A stretch of 64,000 bases of DNA from Nocardia alba NBRC 108234 (GCF_001612665.1 NZ_BDAX01000034.1:62001-126000), one strand, 5' to 3'. Counted from the first letter of the stretch, positions 43,093-51,573 are shown. Numbers and translations: made by a program. Notes: generated by a model from the sequence alone, not told the origin.

Positions 43093-43894
43093 CCGACTGC
43101 GTGGGGTGGGCAGCCATCTGCTGCTCGCCGCCACGGCGCTGGTGTGCGTGTTCCCGATCTACTGGCTGTTCGCGACCTCGCTGCGCCGACCCGAGGACGT
43201 CACCTCGCTGTCCCCGATCCCGTGGCCCCTGTCGACCGCCAACTACCTCGACGCGGCGCAGAAGGTCGACATCGTCGGCCTGATCGCCAATACGTTCTTC
43301 GTCGCGGTGCTCTCGGCGGCAGGCCAGCTCCTCATCGCGTTGCTGGCCTCCTACGCGTTCGCCATCTACACCTTCCCGCTGCAGAAGCTGCTGTATCTGG
43401 CGTTCGTCGGGGTGTGGCTGGTGCCGTTCCAGGTCACGATGCTGCCCAACTACATCCTGCTCAACCAGCTGGGCCTGATCAACACCCTGATCGGGGTCGT
43501 GCTGCCGACGCTGTGCTCGGCGCTGGCGGTGCTGCTGTTGCGCCAGCACATGTCGGCGTTCCCGAAGGAGCTCATCGCCGCCGCGAAGATCGATGGACGT
43601 TCGTCGTGGTCGATCCTGTGGACCGTGGTGGTGCCGAACCTGCGACCCGCGCTCGCCGCGCTGGGCATCCTGCTGTTCATCAACGCGTGGAACGAATACT
43701 TCTGGCCCGCGGTCGTGCTGCGTCAGTCCAACTCGGTGCTCCAGCTCGGGCTGCGCAGTTTCATGGGCTCCGAGGGCGATCAGTGGGGGCCGATGATGGC
43801 GCTGGCCGGGCTGGCCTGCCTCCCGGTGCTGCTGCTGTATCTGGTGTTGCAGCGCCACATCGTCAACGCGTTCGTGCGGTCGGGATTGAAATGA
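43082..43894 (+). CDS. ugpE: ABC transporter permease, UgpE/MalG-like
   Basis: 270 aa from ATG 43082. Six helices; the opening LVCVFPIYWLFATSLRRPEDV is characteristic of MalG/UgpE permeases. The EAA loop reads KELIAAAKIDGRSSWSILWTVVVP. It is the last gene of the importer operon and ends 9 bp before the stop of the convergent LysR gene, leaving no room for a terminator. Confidence 0.85.
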   Translation: MTIDRLRGVGSHLLLAATALVCVFPIYWLFATSLRRPEDVTSLSPIPWPLSTANYLDAAQKVDIVGLIANTFFVAVLSAAGQLLIALLASYAFAIYTFPLQKLLYLAFVGVWLVPFQVTMLPNYILLNQLGLINTLIGVVLPTLCSALAVLLLRQHMSAFPKELIAAAKIDGRSSWSILWTVVVPNLRPALAALGILLFINAWNEYFWPAVVLRQSNSVLQLGLRSFMGSEGDQWGPMMALAGLACLPVLLLYLVLQRHIVNAFVRSGLK

Positions 43895-43903
43895 ACGACG
43901 ACT

Positions 43904-44833
43904 TCAGGCCGTCAATACCGGATCGTCGGCCCGGTCAGGTGCCGTGGACGCGAGGCAATCCAGAAAAATCGCCACCGCCGGATTCTGTTCGTCGGCCCGC
44001 CACACCACATGCAGATCCAGGGTCGGGACGGGATCGACGAGTTTCACTGCCACCGGGTCGGTGTCCGTGGACCCCATATTCGCCGACACCGCCCGGGGCA
44101 GCGACGCGAATCCGACCAGCGGGCGCACCGAGACAATGTGGGCCGTGGCGCCCGGATCGTCGGCGGTCTGCGTGACATTGAGCGAGATCCGGGTCTGCGC
44201 GGCCGAGCGCAGGATCGCGTCGTACATCGCCGGACACTGATCGCGGGCGAACAGCACGCAGTCCTGATCGCGCAGTTCGGCGAACGACACGTGCGAGCGA
44301 TGGGCCCATCGGTGCTGCCGGCCGACCACCGCCACCAGCGGAATCCGGTGCAGCAGCCGGCGATACCGGAAGTCGGCGGTGCTGGGATGGCCGTAGACCA
44401 TGGCCAGGTCGAGGGATCCGTCGGCCAGGGCGGCCAGCTGCGGCCCGGTTCGCTTCTCCCACAACGACACCGCGATGCCGGGGTGGTGATCGGTGAGCTG
44501 GGCCAACGCGTCGGGCAGGATGTGCTTGCTGGCGGGCAGGTTGTAGCCGATGTTGAGGCTGCCCGCCCGACCGGCGGCGGTCGCCTTCGCCGCCTGGGCG
44601 GCCCGGTCGAGCTGGGCGATGATCTGGCGGGCCTGCAGCTCGAACTCCCGGCCCGCGGGGGTCAGCCGCACCTCGTGGGAATTACGGGCGACCAGTTGCA
44701 CTTCCAGGGACTTCTCCAGCTTCTGCAGCTGGGCGCTGAGGCTGGGCTGGGTCAGATGCAGGCGCTGGGCCGCACGCCCGAAGTGCAATTCCTCGGCGAG
44801 CGCGATGAACGAGACGAGATGACGGAATTCCAT
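43904..44833 (-). CDS. LysR family transcriptional regulator
   Basis: 309 aa from ATG 44833 (GAGGAG upstream); the frame extends further upstream without homology. The LysR HTH is MEFRHLVSFIALAEELHFGRAAQRLHLTQPSLSAQLQKLEK-type (residues 1-60), followed by a periplasmic-binding-like effector domain (SLNIGYNLPASKHILPDAL). No divergent target gene exists, because the gene upstream (O-methyltransferase) runs in the same direction. The target is therefore unknown. Confidence 0.88.
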   Translation of the reverse strand: MEFRHLVSFIALAEELHFGRAAQRLHLTQPSLSAQLQKLEKSLEVQLVARNSHEVRLTPAGREFELQARQIIAQLDRAAQAAKATAAGRAGSLNIGYNLPASKHILPDALAQLTDHHPGIAVSLWEKRTGPQLAALADGSLDLAMVYGHPSTADFRYRRLLHRIPLVAVVGRQHRWAHRSHVSFAELRDQDCVLFARDQCPAMYDAILRSAAQTRISLNVTQTADDPGATAHIVSVRPLVGFASLPRAVSANMGSTDTDPVAVKLVDPVPTLDLHVVWRADEQNPAVAIFLDCLASTAPDRADDPVLTA

Positions 44834-44940
44834 ACTGGCGGCTCCTCGAGTCGAACACTCCCACGCTAGCGGCAGCGAACAACGCCCCGATGAATCGACG
44901 GCGCCCGGCAATGACACGGCGCATTGCCGGGCGGTGAAGA

Positions 44941-45612
44941 TCAGGAATTCGGACCGTTCACCACGGCGTAGGCGAAGCCGTCCCAGCCTTTCGCGCCGAC
45001 GGTCTGGATGACGGTCGCGTCGAGACTCGGCTCGGCGGCGAGCAGTTCGATCACCTCGCGGCTCGCCCTGGCGTTGGGATCCTCGGTCTGCTCGTCGGCC
45101 ACCACGCCCGCGCGCACCACATTGTCGACGATGATCACCGAGCCGGGACGGGTCAGGCGCAGCGCCCACTGCACGTAGTGGGAGTTGTTCACCTTGTCGG
45201 CGTCGATGAAGACCAGGTCGAACGGTTCGGTCTGATCCTCGGCGACACCGGGCAGCGTATCGAGGGCCGCGCCCACCACGATCTCGACGCGCTCGCCCAC
45301 CCCGGCGCGGTCGAGGTTCTCGCGGGCGACCTTGGCGTGGCGGGGTTCGAATTCGAGGGTGACCACGAGGCCGCCGTCACCGACCGCGCGCGCCAGCCAC
45401 TCGGTGCTGTATCCGCCGAGGGTGCCGATCTCGAGGACCCGGCGCGCTTTCGCTGTGCGGGCCAACAGGTTCAGCAGTTTGCCCTGAGGCGGGGAGACGT
45501 CGATGGCGGGCAGCCCCGCGTCGGCGTTGGCGGCGAGTGCGGGCACTCCCTCGTCACCGACGAGGGTGGTGACGAGGTAGTTGTCGACATCGGCCCAATC
45601 GTTGGTCGTCAT
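44941..45612 (-). CDS. O-methyltransferase, SafC/CCoAMT type
   Basis: 223-aa metal-dependent O-methyltransferase. It shows VSPPQGKLLNLLARTAKARRVLEIGTLGGYSTEWLARAV (SAM loop), VVTLEFEPRHAKVARENL, the metal/catalytic FDLVFIDADKVNNSHYVQWALRL, and PGSVIIVDNVVRAG. Similar mycobacterial proteins (Rv0187, Rv1703c) act on catechols or flavonoids in vitro. It is 42 bp downstream of the type VII effector gene on the same strand and might be read through, but the functions look unrelated. Confidence 0.87.
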   Translation of the reverse strand: MTTNDWADVDNYLVTTLVGDEGVPALAANADAGLPAIDVSPPQGKLLNLLARTAKARRVLEIGTLGGYSTEWLARAVGDGGLVVTLEFEPRHAKVARENLDRAGVGERVEIVVGAALDTLPGVAEDQTEPFDLVFIDADKVNNSHYVQWALRLTRPGSVIIVDNVVRAGVVADEQTEDPNARASREVIELLAAEPSLDATVIQTVGAKGWDGFAYAVVNGPNS

Positions 45613-45654
45613 AGTCGCAGTCTGCCACCGCGCACCCGATTGCGCGTCGAGCCG

Positions 45655-46635
45655 CTACTTCGCGGTCTCGACCTCGGTGACGCCCTTGATGATCTTCACC
45701 GCGCTCTGCGCCAGCATCTTGGTATCGATCAACGCCTGCGCCAGTTTGATCAGCATCTGCGAGACCGTCGCGGTGGCCAGCGAGATATCCAACAGGGCCC
45801 GGGCGATCAGCGCGGGGGTCGCGGTGCCCGCGGAGGCGATCAGCAGCGCGGTCATCTCGGCGAGCATACCGGCGAGATTGCTCAGGATCTCGACCACGAT
45901 CTCCCGCACCGTCTCGACGATGCCCTTCATCGCCGTGTTGCACTCCGACAGCACCTCGGCGACGGCCGCCTTCTCGGCGATCTGGCCCGTGAGCTCGGTC
46001 GCCGTGGCCACGTACGCCTGCGCGGCCTCGCCCGCCCATTCACCGATTCCGGTGTCGAGCGCGGCGGCCCACTCCTGCGCGGTGGTGGTCAGACTCTCGG
46101 CGATCGCCTTCCACGAATCCGAATACGCCTGGACCATATCCGGGCTGCCGGTGATCGATTCCAGCGACTTGCGCATCGGTTCGACGTGTTCGAGCATCCA
46201 GCTCATCAGTTGCGCGCCGAGGAAATTGAACGGGTCGAACTTCGCCAGGGTGGAGGTGCCCTTGATCGCCTTGGCGAACATCGACCCCGCTGACGCCCAA
46301 TCCCCCGCGGTACCCGCCGCTTTGGAGATCGCGTCGACCTTGGTCATGATCGCGCCGTCGCCGGTCATCGCGTTGTAGAGGCCGAGCCCGTTCTCCCAGG
46401 TATCCCCGGCGAGCGTGCCTTTCATGATGCCGCCGTCGGGTTCCTCCCCACCCGTCGGCTTGCCCACGTTGCTGAGCAGGAAGTTGTCTTCCTGGTAGTA
46501 GGTGTCGCGATAGTCGACGCCGTCGGAGAGCAGCGCGTTGTCCGGTGCTTCGCCGTCGTCGAAGGTACTCACCATGCCGGGCAGCACGGTGTGCTCGTTG
46601 AGGAACGTGCCCGCCGCGTTGGGTCCGTCTGCCAT
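45655..46635 (-). CDS. Probable type VII secretion substrate with WxG motif
   Basis: 326 aa, no signal peptide. The N-terminal 90 residues are acidic and unfamiliar. Residues about 145-330 are a run of long alanine-rich helices. They contain GEWAGEAAQAYVATATELT, the W-x-G helix-turn-helix signature of WXG100/PPE-like ESX substrates, followed by a coiled helical bundle with hydrophobic stretches (LAGMLAEMTALLIASAGTATPALIARALLDI). It starts 2 bp after the EspC-like gene and is third in the YbaB-EspC-effector cassette. I see no known toxin domain. Function in the host or against competitors is open. Confidence 0.6.
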   Translation of the reverse strand: MADGPNAAGTFLNEHTVLPGMVSTFDDGEAPDNALLSDGVDYRDTYYQEDNFLLSNVGKPTGGEEPDGGIMKGTLAGDTWENGLGLYNAMTGDGAIMTKVDAISKAAGTAGDWASAGSMFAKAIKGTSTLAKFDPFNFLGAQLMSWMLEHVEPMRKSLESITGSPDMVQAYSDSWKAIAESLTTTAQEWAAALDTGIGEWAGEAAQAYVATATELTGQIAEKAAVAEVLSECNTAMKGIVETVREIVVEILSNLAGMLAEMTALLIASAGTATPALIARALLDISLATATVSQMLIKLAQALIDTKMLAQSAVKIIKGVTEVETAK

Positions 46636-46637
46636 GG

Positions 46638-46967
46638 TCAGACGCTCCTTTCGATCTCGGCGGTCTTGCCGGACAGATCGCCCGCCCTGGTGGTGTCACA
46701 TGTTTCGAAGGTGTCGGCGGCGGTGCGGAGTTTGCCCGGCATCTCCGAGGCCAGGGTGTCGAGCAGCGTGAGCGCCTCGGTGATGTCGTCATGGAGCGCG
46801 TTGAGGGTGATCACCGCGTACGGCTTCACCAGCAGGCCGTAGCCGTCGTCGGCGTGGGCGAGATAGTTCGCCGCCTCGAGCGCCTTGGCGACCCCGCCGG
46901 ACACACCGTCCACCGAACAGGCCTGCGACCTGATCGCCTCCAGATTCACATTCACCAGACTGGTCAC
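46638..46967 (-). CDS. EspC-like ESX secretion-associated protein
   Basis: 109 aa from GTG 46967 with GGAGGG 7 nt upstream. It shows the EspC/DUF2580 pattern: VNLEAIRSQACSVDGVSGGVAKALEAA, YGLLVKPYAVITLNAL, then a helix ending with LRTAADTFETCDTTRA. EspC-family proteins are small co-secreted partners of ESX-1-like systems. It sits between a YbaB-like gene and the large WxG protein, with a 2-bp gap to the latter. No ESX core genes (EccA-E, MycP) are in the window, so secretion would depend on a machine encoded elsewhere. Confidence 0.68.
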   Translation of the reverse strand: MTSLVNVNLEAIRSQACSVDGVSGGVAKALEAANYLAHADDGYGLLVKPYAVITLNALHDDITEALTLLDTLASEMPGKLRTAADTFETCDTTRAGDLSGKTAEIERSV

Positions 46968-47076
46968 GCAGAATCCCTCCTCCGGCGAACTCGGTCGAGT
47001 CCGCAGCTCTCGAACTAGTTGGACGCGCCCCGACCCCGTTCGGTTCCCTCGAATGTGTGCCGGGTTGTAGCGGTGG

Positions 47077-47622
47077 CTACTGCAACCAGGATTTGCGCTG
47101 GTAGAACATGTCCTCATCGGAGGGCTCATCAGGTGCGACAACCCGGTTGCGGTCGGGTTTGCGGGTGGCGGGAGCGTCGGGCTCGGCGGGCCACGGTGTC
47201 GCGGGGGCGGGCGGAGCGGCAGGCGGCGCCGACGGTGGGACGGTCGCCGACGAGGTCGGGTCGAGATCGGGGAACCGCTCGCTGTACTGGCCGACGATGG
47301 CCTCGCCCGCCTCGTCGGTGCCGACCGTGTCGTGCACCAGGCCGGTGACCTGGTCACGCAGGCGCGCCTGCGCTCGATGCGTGCAGGCCATCAGCTCCGT
47401 GGCCACGGCGGTGGGATCCATGCCCCGCACGGCGGCGGCCAAGGTGATCGCGGTGGTCGAACCGTTGGCGTCCACGGTGACACTGATCCGGCCGTCGGCC
47501 GACGTGTCGGTGACGCTCACCGCAGTCATCTTGGCGTGCAGCTCCTGGTAGCGCTGCGCCTTCTGCTCGAGGTCCTCCGCCCAGCGCGACAGCTCCGTGG
47601 CGGCATTGTTCAGATCGTCCAT
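47077..47622 (-). CDS. YbaB/EbfC-family protein with Pro-rich tail (EspL-like)
   Basis: 181 aa. Residues 1-105 match the YbaB/EbfC fold: an N-terminal helix (LNNAATELSRWAEDLEQKAQRYQELHAKM), a strand pair VSVTDTSADGRISVTVDANGSTTAITL and a C-terminal helix. Residues 115-181 are Pro/Ala/Asp-rich. Proteins like this (Rv3880c/EspL) sit at the head of ESX-linked cassettes in mycobacteria and nocardiae and may chaperone substrates instead of binding DNA. First gene of the three-gene cassette. Confidence 0.75.
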   Translation of the reverse strand: MDDLNNAATELSRWAEDLEQKAQRYQELHAKMTAVSVTDTSADGRISVTVDANGSTTAITLAAAVRGMDPTAVATELMACTHRAQARLRDQVTGLVHDTVGTDEAGEAIVGQYSERFPDLDPTSSATVPPSAPPAAPPAPATPWPAEPDAPATRKPDRNRVVAPDEPSDEDMFYQRKSWLQ

Positions 47623-47781
47623 GCTCGTGTTCCCCTCCCGCCGGGTCCCCGGCGCTGTGCGGCGAAAGGCGTGCCGCAGCCCGCCCCGCTCGGATCGCGC
47701 CGAGCCTAGTGGACGCGGCCACCACAGCGTTCATCAGCCTGCGGCGAACGCCGAGCTGACGCCCGCTCACCCGGCGGCGGG

Positions 47782-49503
47782 TCAGAAGAGGAAGTAGCGC
47801 TGGGCCATCGGGAGTTCGGTGGCCGGTTCCTCGGCCCAGACCTCGCCGTCGACGCGGACGGTGAAGGTGTCGGGGTCGACTTCGATGCGGGGCATGGCGT
47901 CGTTGTGGGGCATGTCGGCCTTGGTAACGCGGCGGGCGTTCTTGACCGGCACCAACTTTCGGCGCACGTTCAACCGATTCGCGAGGCCGTCGTCGATGGC
48001 CTGTTCGGAGACGAAGTGCAGGGAGGTGGCCGCCGCGGCCGGGGCAGCGGCGCCGAACATCGGGCGCGGGAGCACGGGCTGCGGGGTGGGGATGGAGGCG
48101 TTGGCGTCGCCCATCGCGGCCCAGGCGATCATGCCGCCCTTGAGGACAGCGTGCGGGCGGACCCCGAAGAAGGCCGGTTCCCACAGCACCAGGTCGGCGA
48201 GTTTGCCGACTTCGATCGAGCCGATCTCGTCGTCGAGTCCGTGCGAGATCGCCGGGCAGATCGTGTATTTGGCGATGTAGCGCTGCACGCGGGCGTTGTC
48301 GGCCGCACCGTCGCCCACCAGGGCGCCGCGGCGGCGCTTCATCACGTGCGCGGTCTGCCAGGTGCGCATCACCACCTCACCGATACGGCCCATCGCCTGG
48401 GAGTCCGAGCCGATCATGGAGATCGCGCCCAGGTCGTGCAGGAGGTCTTCGGCGGCGATGGTGGACGGCCGGATCCGTGATTCGGCGAAGGCCAGATCCT
48501 CGGGGATGGACGGGCTCAGGTGATGGCACACCATCAGCATGTCGAGGTGCTCGTCGAGGGTGTTCACGGTGTGCGGCCGGGTGGGGTTGGTGGAACTGGG
48601 CAGCACATTGAGATGGGAAGCGACAGTGATGATGTCGGGCGCGTGACCGCCGCCCGCGCCCTCGGTGTGGTAGGCGTGGATGCCGCGTCCCGCGATGGCG
48701 GCGAGGGTGTCCTCGACGAAACCGGCCTCGTTCAGGGTGTCGGAGTGCAGCGCCACCTGCACCCCCGCCGCGTCGGCGACGGTGAGGCAGGCATCGATCG
48801 CGGCCGGAGTGGAGCCCCAGTCCTCGTGCAGCTTGAAACCCGATGCGCCGCCGCGCAATTGCTCCCACATCGATTCGTGGCTGACCGTGTTGCCCTTGCC
48901 GAGCAGCACGATGTTCATCGGCCAGTGGTCGAGGGATTCCAGCATCCGGGCCAGATGCCAGGAGCCCGGTGTGACGGTGGTGGCCTTGGAGCCCTCGGCG
49001 GGGCCGGTGCCGCCGCCGATGAGCGTGGTGATGCCGCCGCCGAGCGCCTCGTCCAGCAACTGCGGGCAGATGAAGTGGACGTGGCAGTCGATGGCGCCCG
49101 CCGTGAGAATGCGGCCGTTGCCCGCGATGATCTCGGTCGACGGGCCGACGACCAGGTCCGGGTGCACGCCCGACATCGTGTCGGGGTTACCGGCCTTGCC
49201 GATGCCGCAGATCCGGCCGTCGCGGATGCCCACGTCGGCCTTGATGATGCCCCAGTGGTCGATGATGACGACACCGGTGATGACGGTGTCGGGGGCGCCG
49301 TCGGCGCGCGTGGCGCGCGACTGTCCCATCGACTCGCGCAGTACCTTGCCGCCGCCGAACACCGCCTCCTCACCGGCGAGCCCCGGTCCGCCACTGCGGT
49401 CTTCGGTGATCTCGATGAGCAGGTCGGTGTCGGCCAGGCGAATGCGGTCGCCGGTGGTCGGCCCGAACAATTGGGCGTAGCGGGCGCGGCTCAGTTCGCT
49501 CAT
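47782..49503 (-). CDS. ureC: Urease alpha subunit UreC
   Basis: 573-aa catalytic subunit that hydrolyses urea to ammonia and carbamate with a dinickel centre. Metal ligands are visible in TAGAIDCHVHFICPQ, the carbamylated Lys in GFKLHEDWG, LHSDTLNEAGF, IHAYHTEGAGGGHAPD and the flap MVCHHLSPSIPEDLAFAESRIR. The metal Asp is in ISMIGSDSQAMGR. Full length for a three-subunit urease. It is last in ureA-ureB-ureC, and the accessory genes that follow it in M. tuberculosis have been moved 16 kb away. Confidence 0.96.
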   Translation of the reverse strand: MSELSRARYAQLFGPTTGDRIRLADTDLLIEITEDRSGGPGLAGEEAVFGGGKVLRESMGQSRATRADGAPDTVITGVVIIDHWGIIKADVGIRDGRICGIGKAGNPDTMSGVHPDLVVGPSTEIIAGNGRILTAGAIDCHVHFICPQLLDEALGGGITTLIGGGTGPAEGSKATTVTPGSWHLARMLESLDHWPMNIVLLGKGNTVSHESMWEQLRGGASGFKLHEDWGSTPAAIDACLTVADAAGVQVALHSDTLNEAGFVEDTLAAIAGRGIHAYHTEGAGGGHAPDIITVASHLNVLPSSTNPTRPHTVNTLDEHLDMLMVCHHLSPSIPEDLAFAESRIRPSTIAAEDLLHDLGAISMIGSDSQAMGRIGEVVMRTWQTAHVMKRRRGALVGDGAADNARVQRYIAKYTICPAISHGLDDEIGSIEVGKLADLVLWEPAFFGVRPHAVLKGGMIAWAAMGDANASIPTPQPVLPRPMFGAAAPAAAATSLHFVSEQAIDDGLANRLNVRRKLVPVKNARRVTKADMPHNDAMPRIEVDPDTFTVRVDGEVWAEEPATELPMAQRYFLF

Positions 49504-49560
49504 CGACTCTCTCCCGGATGTCGCGGCGCAGTGCCCGCCGCGCGATGGTCTTCGGTCACC

Positions 49561-49872
49561 TCAGGCATCCAGCCGGCCCGGCGGATTCGGGCTGATGCCG
49601 TGGACCTCGCGGGTGCCGCCGATCGGCACCAGCGAAATACGCTGCGGCAGACCGGGTTCGAAACGCACGGCGGTGCCCGCCGGTATGTCGAGCCGGTGCC
49701 CGTGGGCGGCCTCGCGGTCGAACTCCAGCGCGGCGTTGGACTGTGGGAAATGCACGTGGCTGCCCACCTGGACCGGGCGATCACCGGTGTTGACCACCTC
49801 GAGTTCCACGCGGACCGCCCCCGCGTTCAGTTCGATCGTGCCCTCGGCACAGAGATATTCGCCGGGAATCAT
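49561..49872 (-). CDS. ureB: Urease beta subunit UreB
   Basis: 103 aa from ATG 49872. It shows the UreB signature MIPGEYLCAEGTIELNAG, VVNTGDRPVQVGSHVHFPQSNAALEFDR and RLDIPAGTAVRFEPG. It lies 8 bp after ureA and 57 bp before ureC. The frame extends upstream but that part is antisense to ureA. Confidence 0.95.
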   Translation of the reverse strand: MIPGEYLCAEGTIELNAGAVRVELEVVNTGDRPVQVGSHVHFPQSNAALEFDREAAHGHRLDIPAGTAVRFEPGLPQRISLVPIGGTREVHGISPNPPGRLDA

Positions 49873-49880
49873 GGTCTCGC

Positions 49881-50183
49881 CTATCCGATCGGGTGGTGCA
49901 CGGTGACGAGCTTGGTGCCATCGGGAAACGTCGCCTCGACCTGCACGTCGTGAATCATCTCGGGCACCCCGTCCATCACATCCTCGCGGGTGAGCACCGA
50001 CCGCCCCGACGACATCAATTCCGCGACGGTCCGACCGTCGCGCGCTCCCTCGAGCACGTGGTCGGTGATCATCGCGATCGACTCCGGATGGTTCAGCTTC
50101 AACCCCCGCGCCTGCCTGCGGCGCGCCAGCTCGGCCGCGTAGCTCAGCAGCAGCCGTTCCTGCTCGTGCGGCGACAGGCGCAT
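49881..50183 (-). CDS. ureA: Urease gamma subunit UreA
   Basis: 100 aa from ATG 50183, the standard length. MRLSPHEQERLLLSYAAELARRR and GLKLNHPESIAMITDHVLEGARDG match UreA, as does the ending DVQVEATFPDGTKLVTVHHPI. It leads the ureABC operon. The 248-bp upstream region carries a GTTAAC direct repeat consistent with nitrogen control. Confidence 0.96.
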   Translation of the reverse strand: MRLSPHEQERLLLSYAAELARRRQARGLKLNHPESIAMITDHVLEGARDGRTVAELMSSGRSVLTREDVMDGVPEMIHDVQVEATFPDGTKLVTVHHPIG

Positions 50184-50286
50184 ACGTTCTCTCCTCGGCG
50201 AGTCGTGGTCGGTGAGCGACATTCTGGCACGTCCTGCGCCCGCGTGGCGACCGCCGTCGAACACGACCGGGCACGACCCCGAGGTG

Positions 50287-50305
50287 GTTAACGAGATGTT
50301 AACGA
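50287..50305. promoter_or_regulatory. GlnR/MtrA-type direct repeat upstream of ureA
   Basis: GTTAACGA occurs at 50287-50294 and 50298-50305, exactly 11 bp apart. The core reads GTTAAC-N5-GTTAAC and AC-N9-AC, matching recalled actinobacterial MtrA and GlnR site descriptions. It lies 104-122 bp upstream of ureA, a proven nitrogen-regulated target in other actinobacteria. Confidence 0.62.
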
Positions 50306-50431
50306 AGGGCTCGCACTCGGTCTCGAAGCCGCCTCGTCACCGGCCAGGCAGCTGCCGCGCCGTCTCCACGGGGCCCACGCCCGCGCGAAATCCGTTGGAG
50401 TGCGTCATCGTGCGCCCGTACCGTCACAGTC

Positions 50432-51004
50432 ATGAACGAATGGACCGGCCTACTCAACGTGGTCGACGTCGAAGCCACCTGCTGGGTCGGCGACCCACCG
50501 GCCGGGCAGACCAACGAGATCATCGAGATCGGGATCACCGTGGTCGATCTCGCAACCCGAACGCGGGTGAGCAAACACGGGATCATCGTGCGCCCGACCC
50601 GTTCCACGGTGAGCGATTTCTGCACCGAGCTCACCACCCTCACCCAGGAGCAGGTGGATCGGGGTGTCGAGTTCGGTGAGGCGTGCCGCCTGCTGGAAAC
50701 CGAGTTCGCGGCAGGTACGCGGCCGTGGGCGAGCTGGGGCGACTACGACCGCAAGCAGTTCCGCGCCCAGTGCGCGGCGACCGGCGTCGAGTACCCCTTC
50801 GGCCCCGAGCACACCAATGCCAAACAGGTGTTCGCCGAGTCCTACGACCTGCGTCGACGACCGGGCATGGACCACGCGCTCCGCATCGCCGAGATCCCCC
50901 TGGAGGGCACACACCACCGTGGCGACGACGACGCGTGGAACATCGGCGCGCTGGTCGTGGATGTCCTCGGCCGTGGCGCATGGCAGGTCACCACCGTCGA
51001 CTGA
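50432..51004 (+). CDS. DEDDh-type 3'-5' exonuclease, ERI1/KapD-like
   Basis: 190 aa. The exonuclease motifs are VVDVEATCW (Exo I, Asp12 and Glu14), SWGDYDRKQF (Exo II) and GTHHRGDDDAWNIGALV (Exo III with His and Asp). It belongs to the stand-alone ribonuclease-like exonucleases (ERI1/KapD group), which trim RNA or DNA 3' ends. It stands alone on the plus strand between two minus-strand genes that are neighbours in M. tuberculosis (ureA and Rv1847), so it is an insertion relative to that order. Confidence 0.85.
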   Translation: MNEWTGLLNVVDVEATCWVGDPPAGQTNEIIEIGITVVDLATRTRVSKHGIIVRPTRSTVSDFCTELTTLTQEQVDRGVEFGEACRLLETEFAAGTRPWASWGDYDRKQFRAQCAATGVEYPFGPEHTNAKQVFAESYDLRRRPGMDHALRIAEIPLEGTHHRGDDDAWNIGALVVDVLGRGAWQVTTVD

Positions 51005-51085
51005 GTCTCGCGCTCCGCGACGACTGCCGCCGCCCTTTCTGAAACGCACTGGCGCCGTACAGTTTCCGCGACCGCGCCGATCGAC

Positions 51086-51118
51086 TCGTCATCAGCCCAG
51101 GCAAGCCGACGATGACGA
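51086..51118. terminator. Weak hairpin between convergent genes
   Basis: TCGTCATC (51086-51093) and GATGACGA (51111-51118) form an 8-bp dyad with a 17-nt loop, between the exonuclease and thioesterase stops. The AAA after the right arm would give a T-run on the minus strand only before the stem, so this is a weak candidate. Confidence 0.35.
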
Positions 51119-51150
51119 AATGATTCCGGGCCACAGGCTCCCGGGTGGGG

Positions 51151-51573
51151 TCAAGCTGCGAGGTTCTGCAGGCGGACCTGGCCCCGGGCGACGGTGCGGC
51201 CGTCGGCGTCGGTGATGACGACGACCCAGAGTTGCTGGCTGCGGCCACGGTGGATCGGGGTGGCCTCGCCGGTGAGGACACCGTCGCGGACCGCGCGCAG
51301 GAAGTCGGTGTTGTTGTTGACGCCGACGACCGAACCACGCGCGCCGAACCAGATGCCGCCGCCGACGCTGGCGAGGGTTTCGATGATGGTGCAGTAGACG
51401 CCGCCGTTCTGGATGCCGGCGGGCTGGTGGAGTTCGGGGCGCACCGTCCATTCACCGCGCACCCGGTCGGGGCCGACCTCGGTGTAGCGCAGGCCGATGA
51501 AGTCGGTGAAGGTGCCTTCGCTGGCTTTGGTCATCAACTCAGGGGTGATGCCGACCAGGGACGTTTCGCTCAT
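51151..51573 (-). CDS. PaaI-family thioesterase, Rv1847-like
   Basis: 140-aa hotdog protein from ATG 51573 with PELHQPAGIQNGGVYCTIIETLASVGGGIWF (PaaI/4HBT active-site helix, with Glu as the acidic residue), VVGVNNNTDFLRAV and a RGQVRLQNL end. The length and its place next to urease equal Rv1847 of M. tuberculosis. The natural acyl-CoA is unknown. Upstream lie a 14-bp hairpin and an IdeR-box promoter, which I interpret as a separate small RNA, though partial read-through into this gene under iron limitation is possible. Confidence 0.87.
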   Translation of the reverse strand: MSETSLVGITPELMTKASEGTFTDFIGLRYTEVGPDRVRGEWTVRPELHQPAGIQNGGVYCTIIETLASVGGGIWFGARGSVVGVNNNTDFLRAVRDGVLTGEATPIHRGRSQQLWVVVITDADGRTVARGQVRLQNLAA

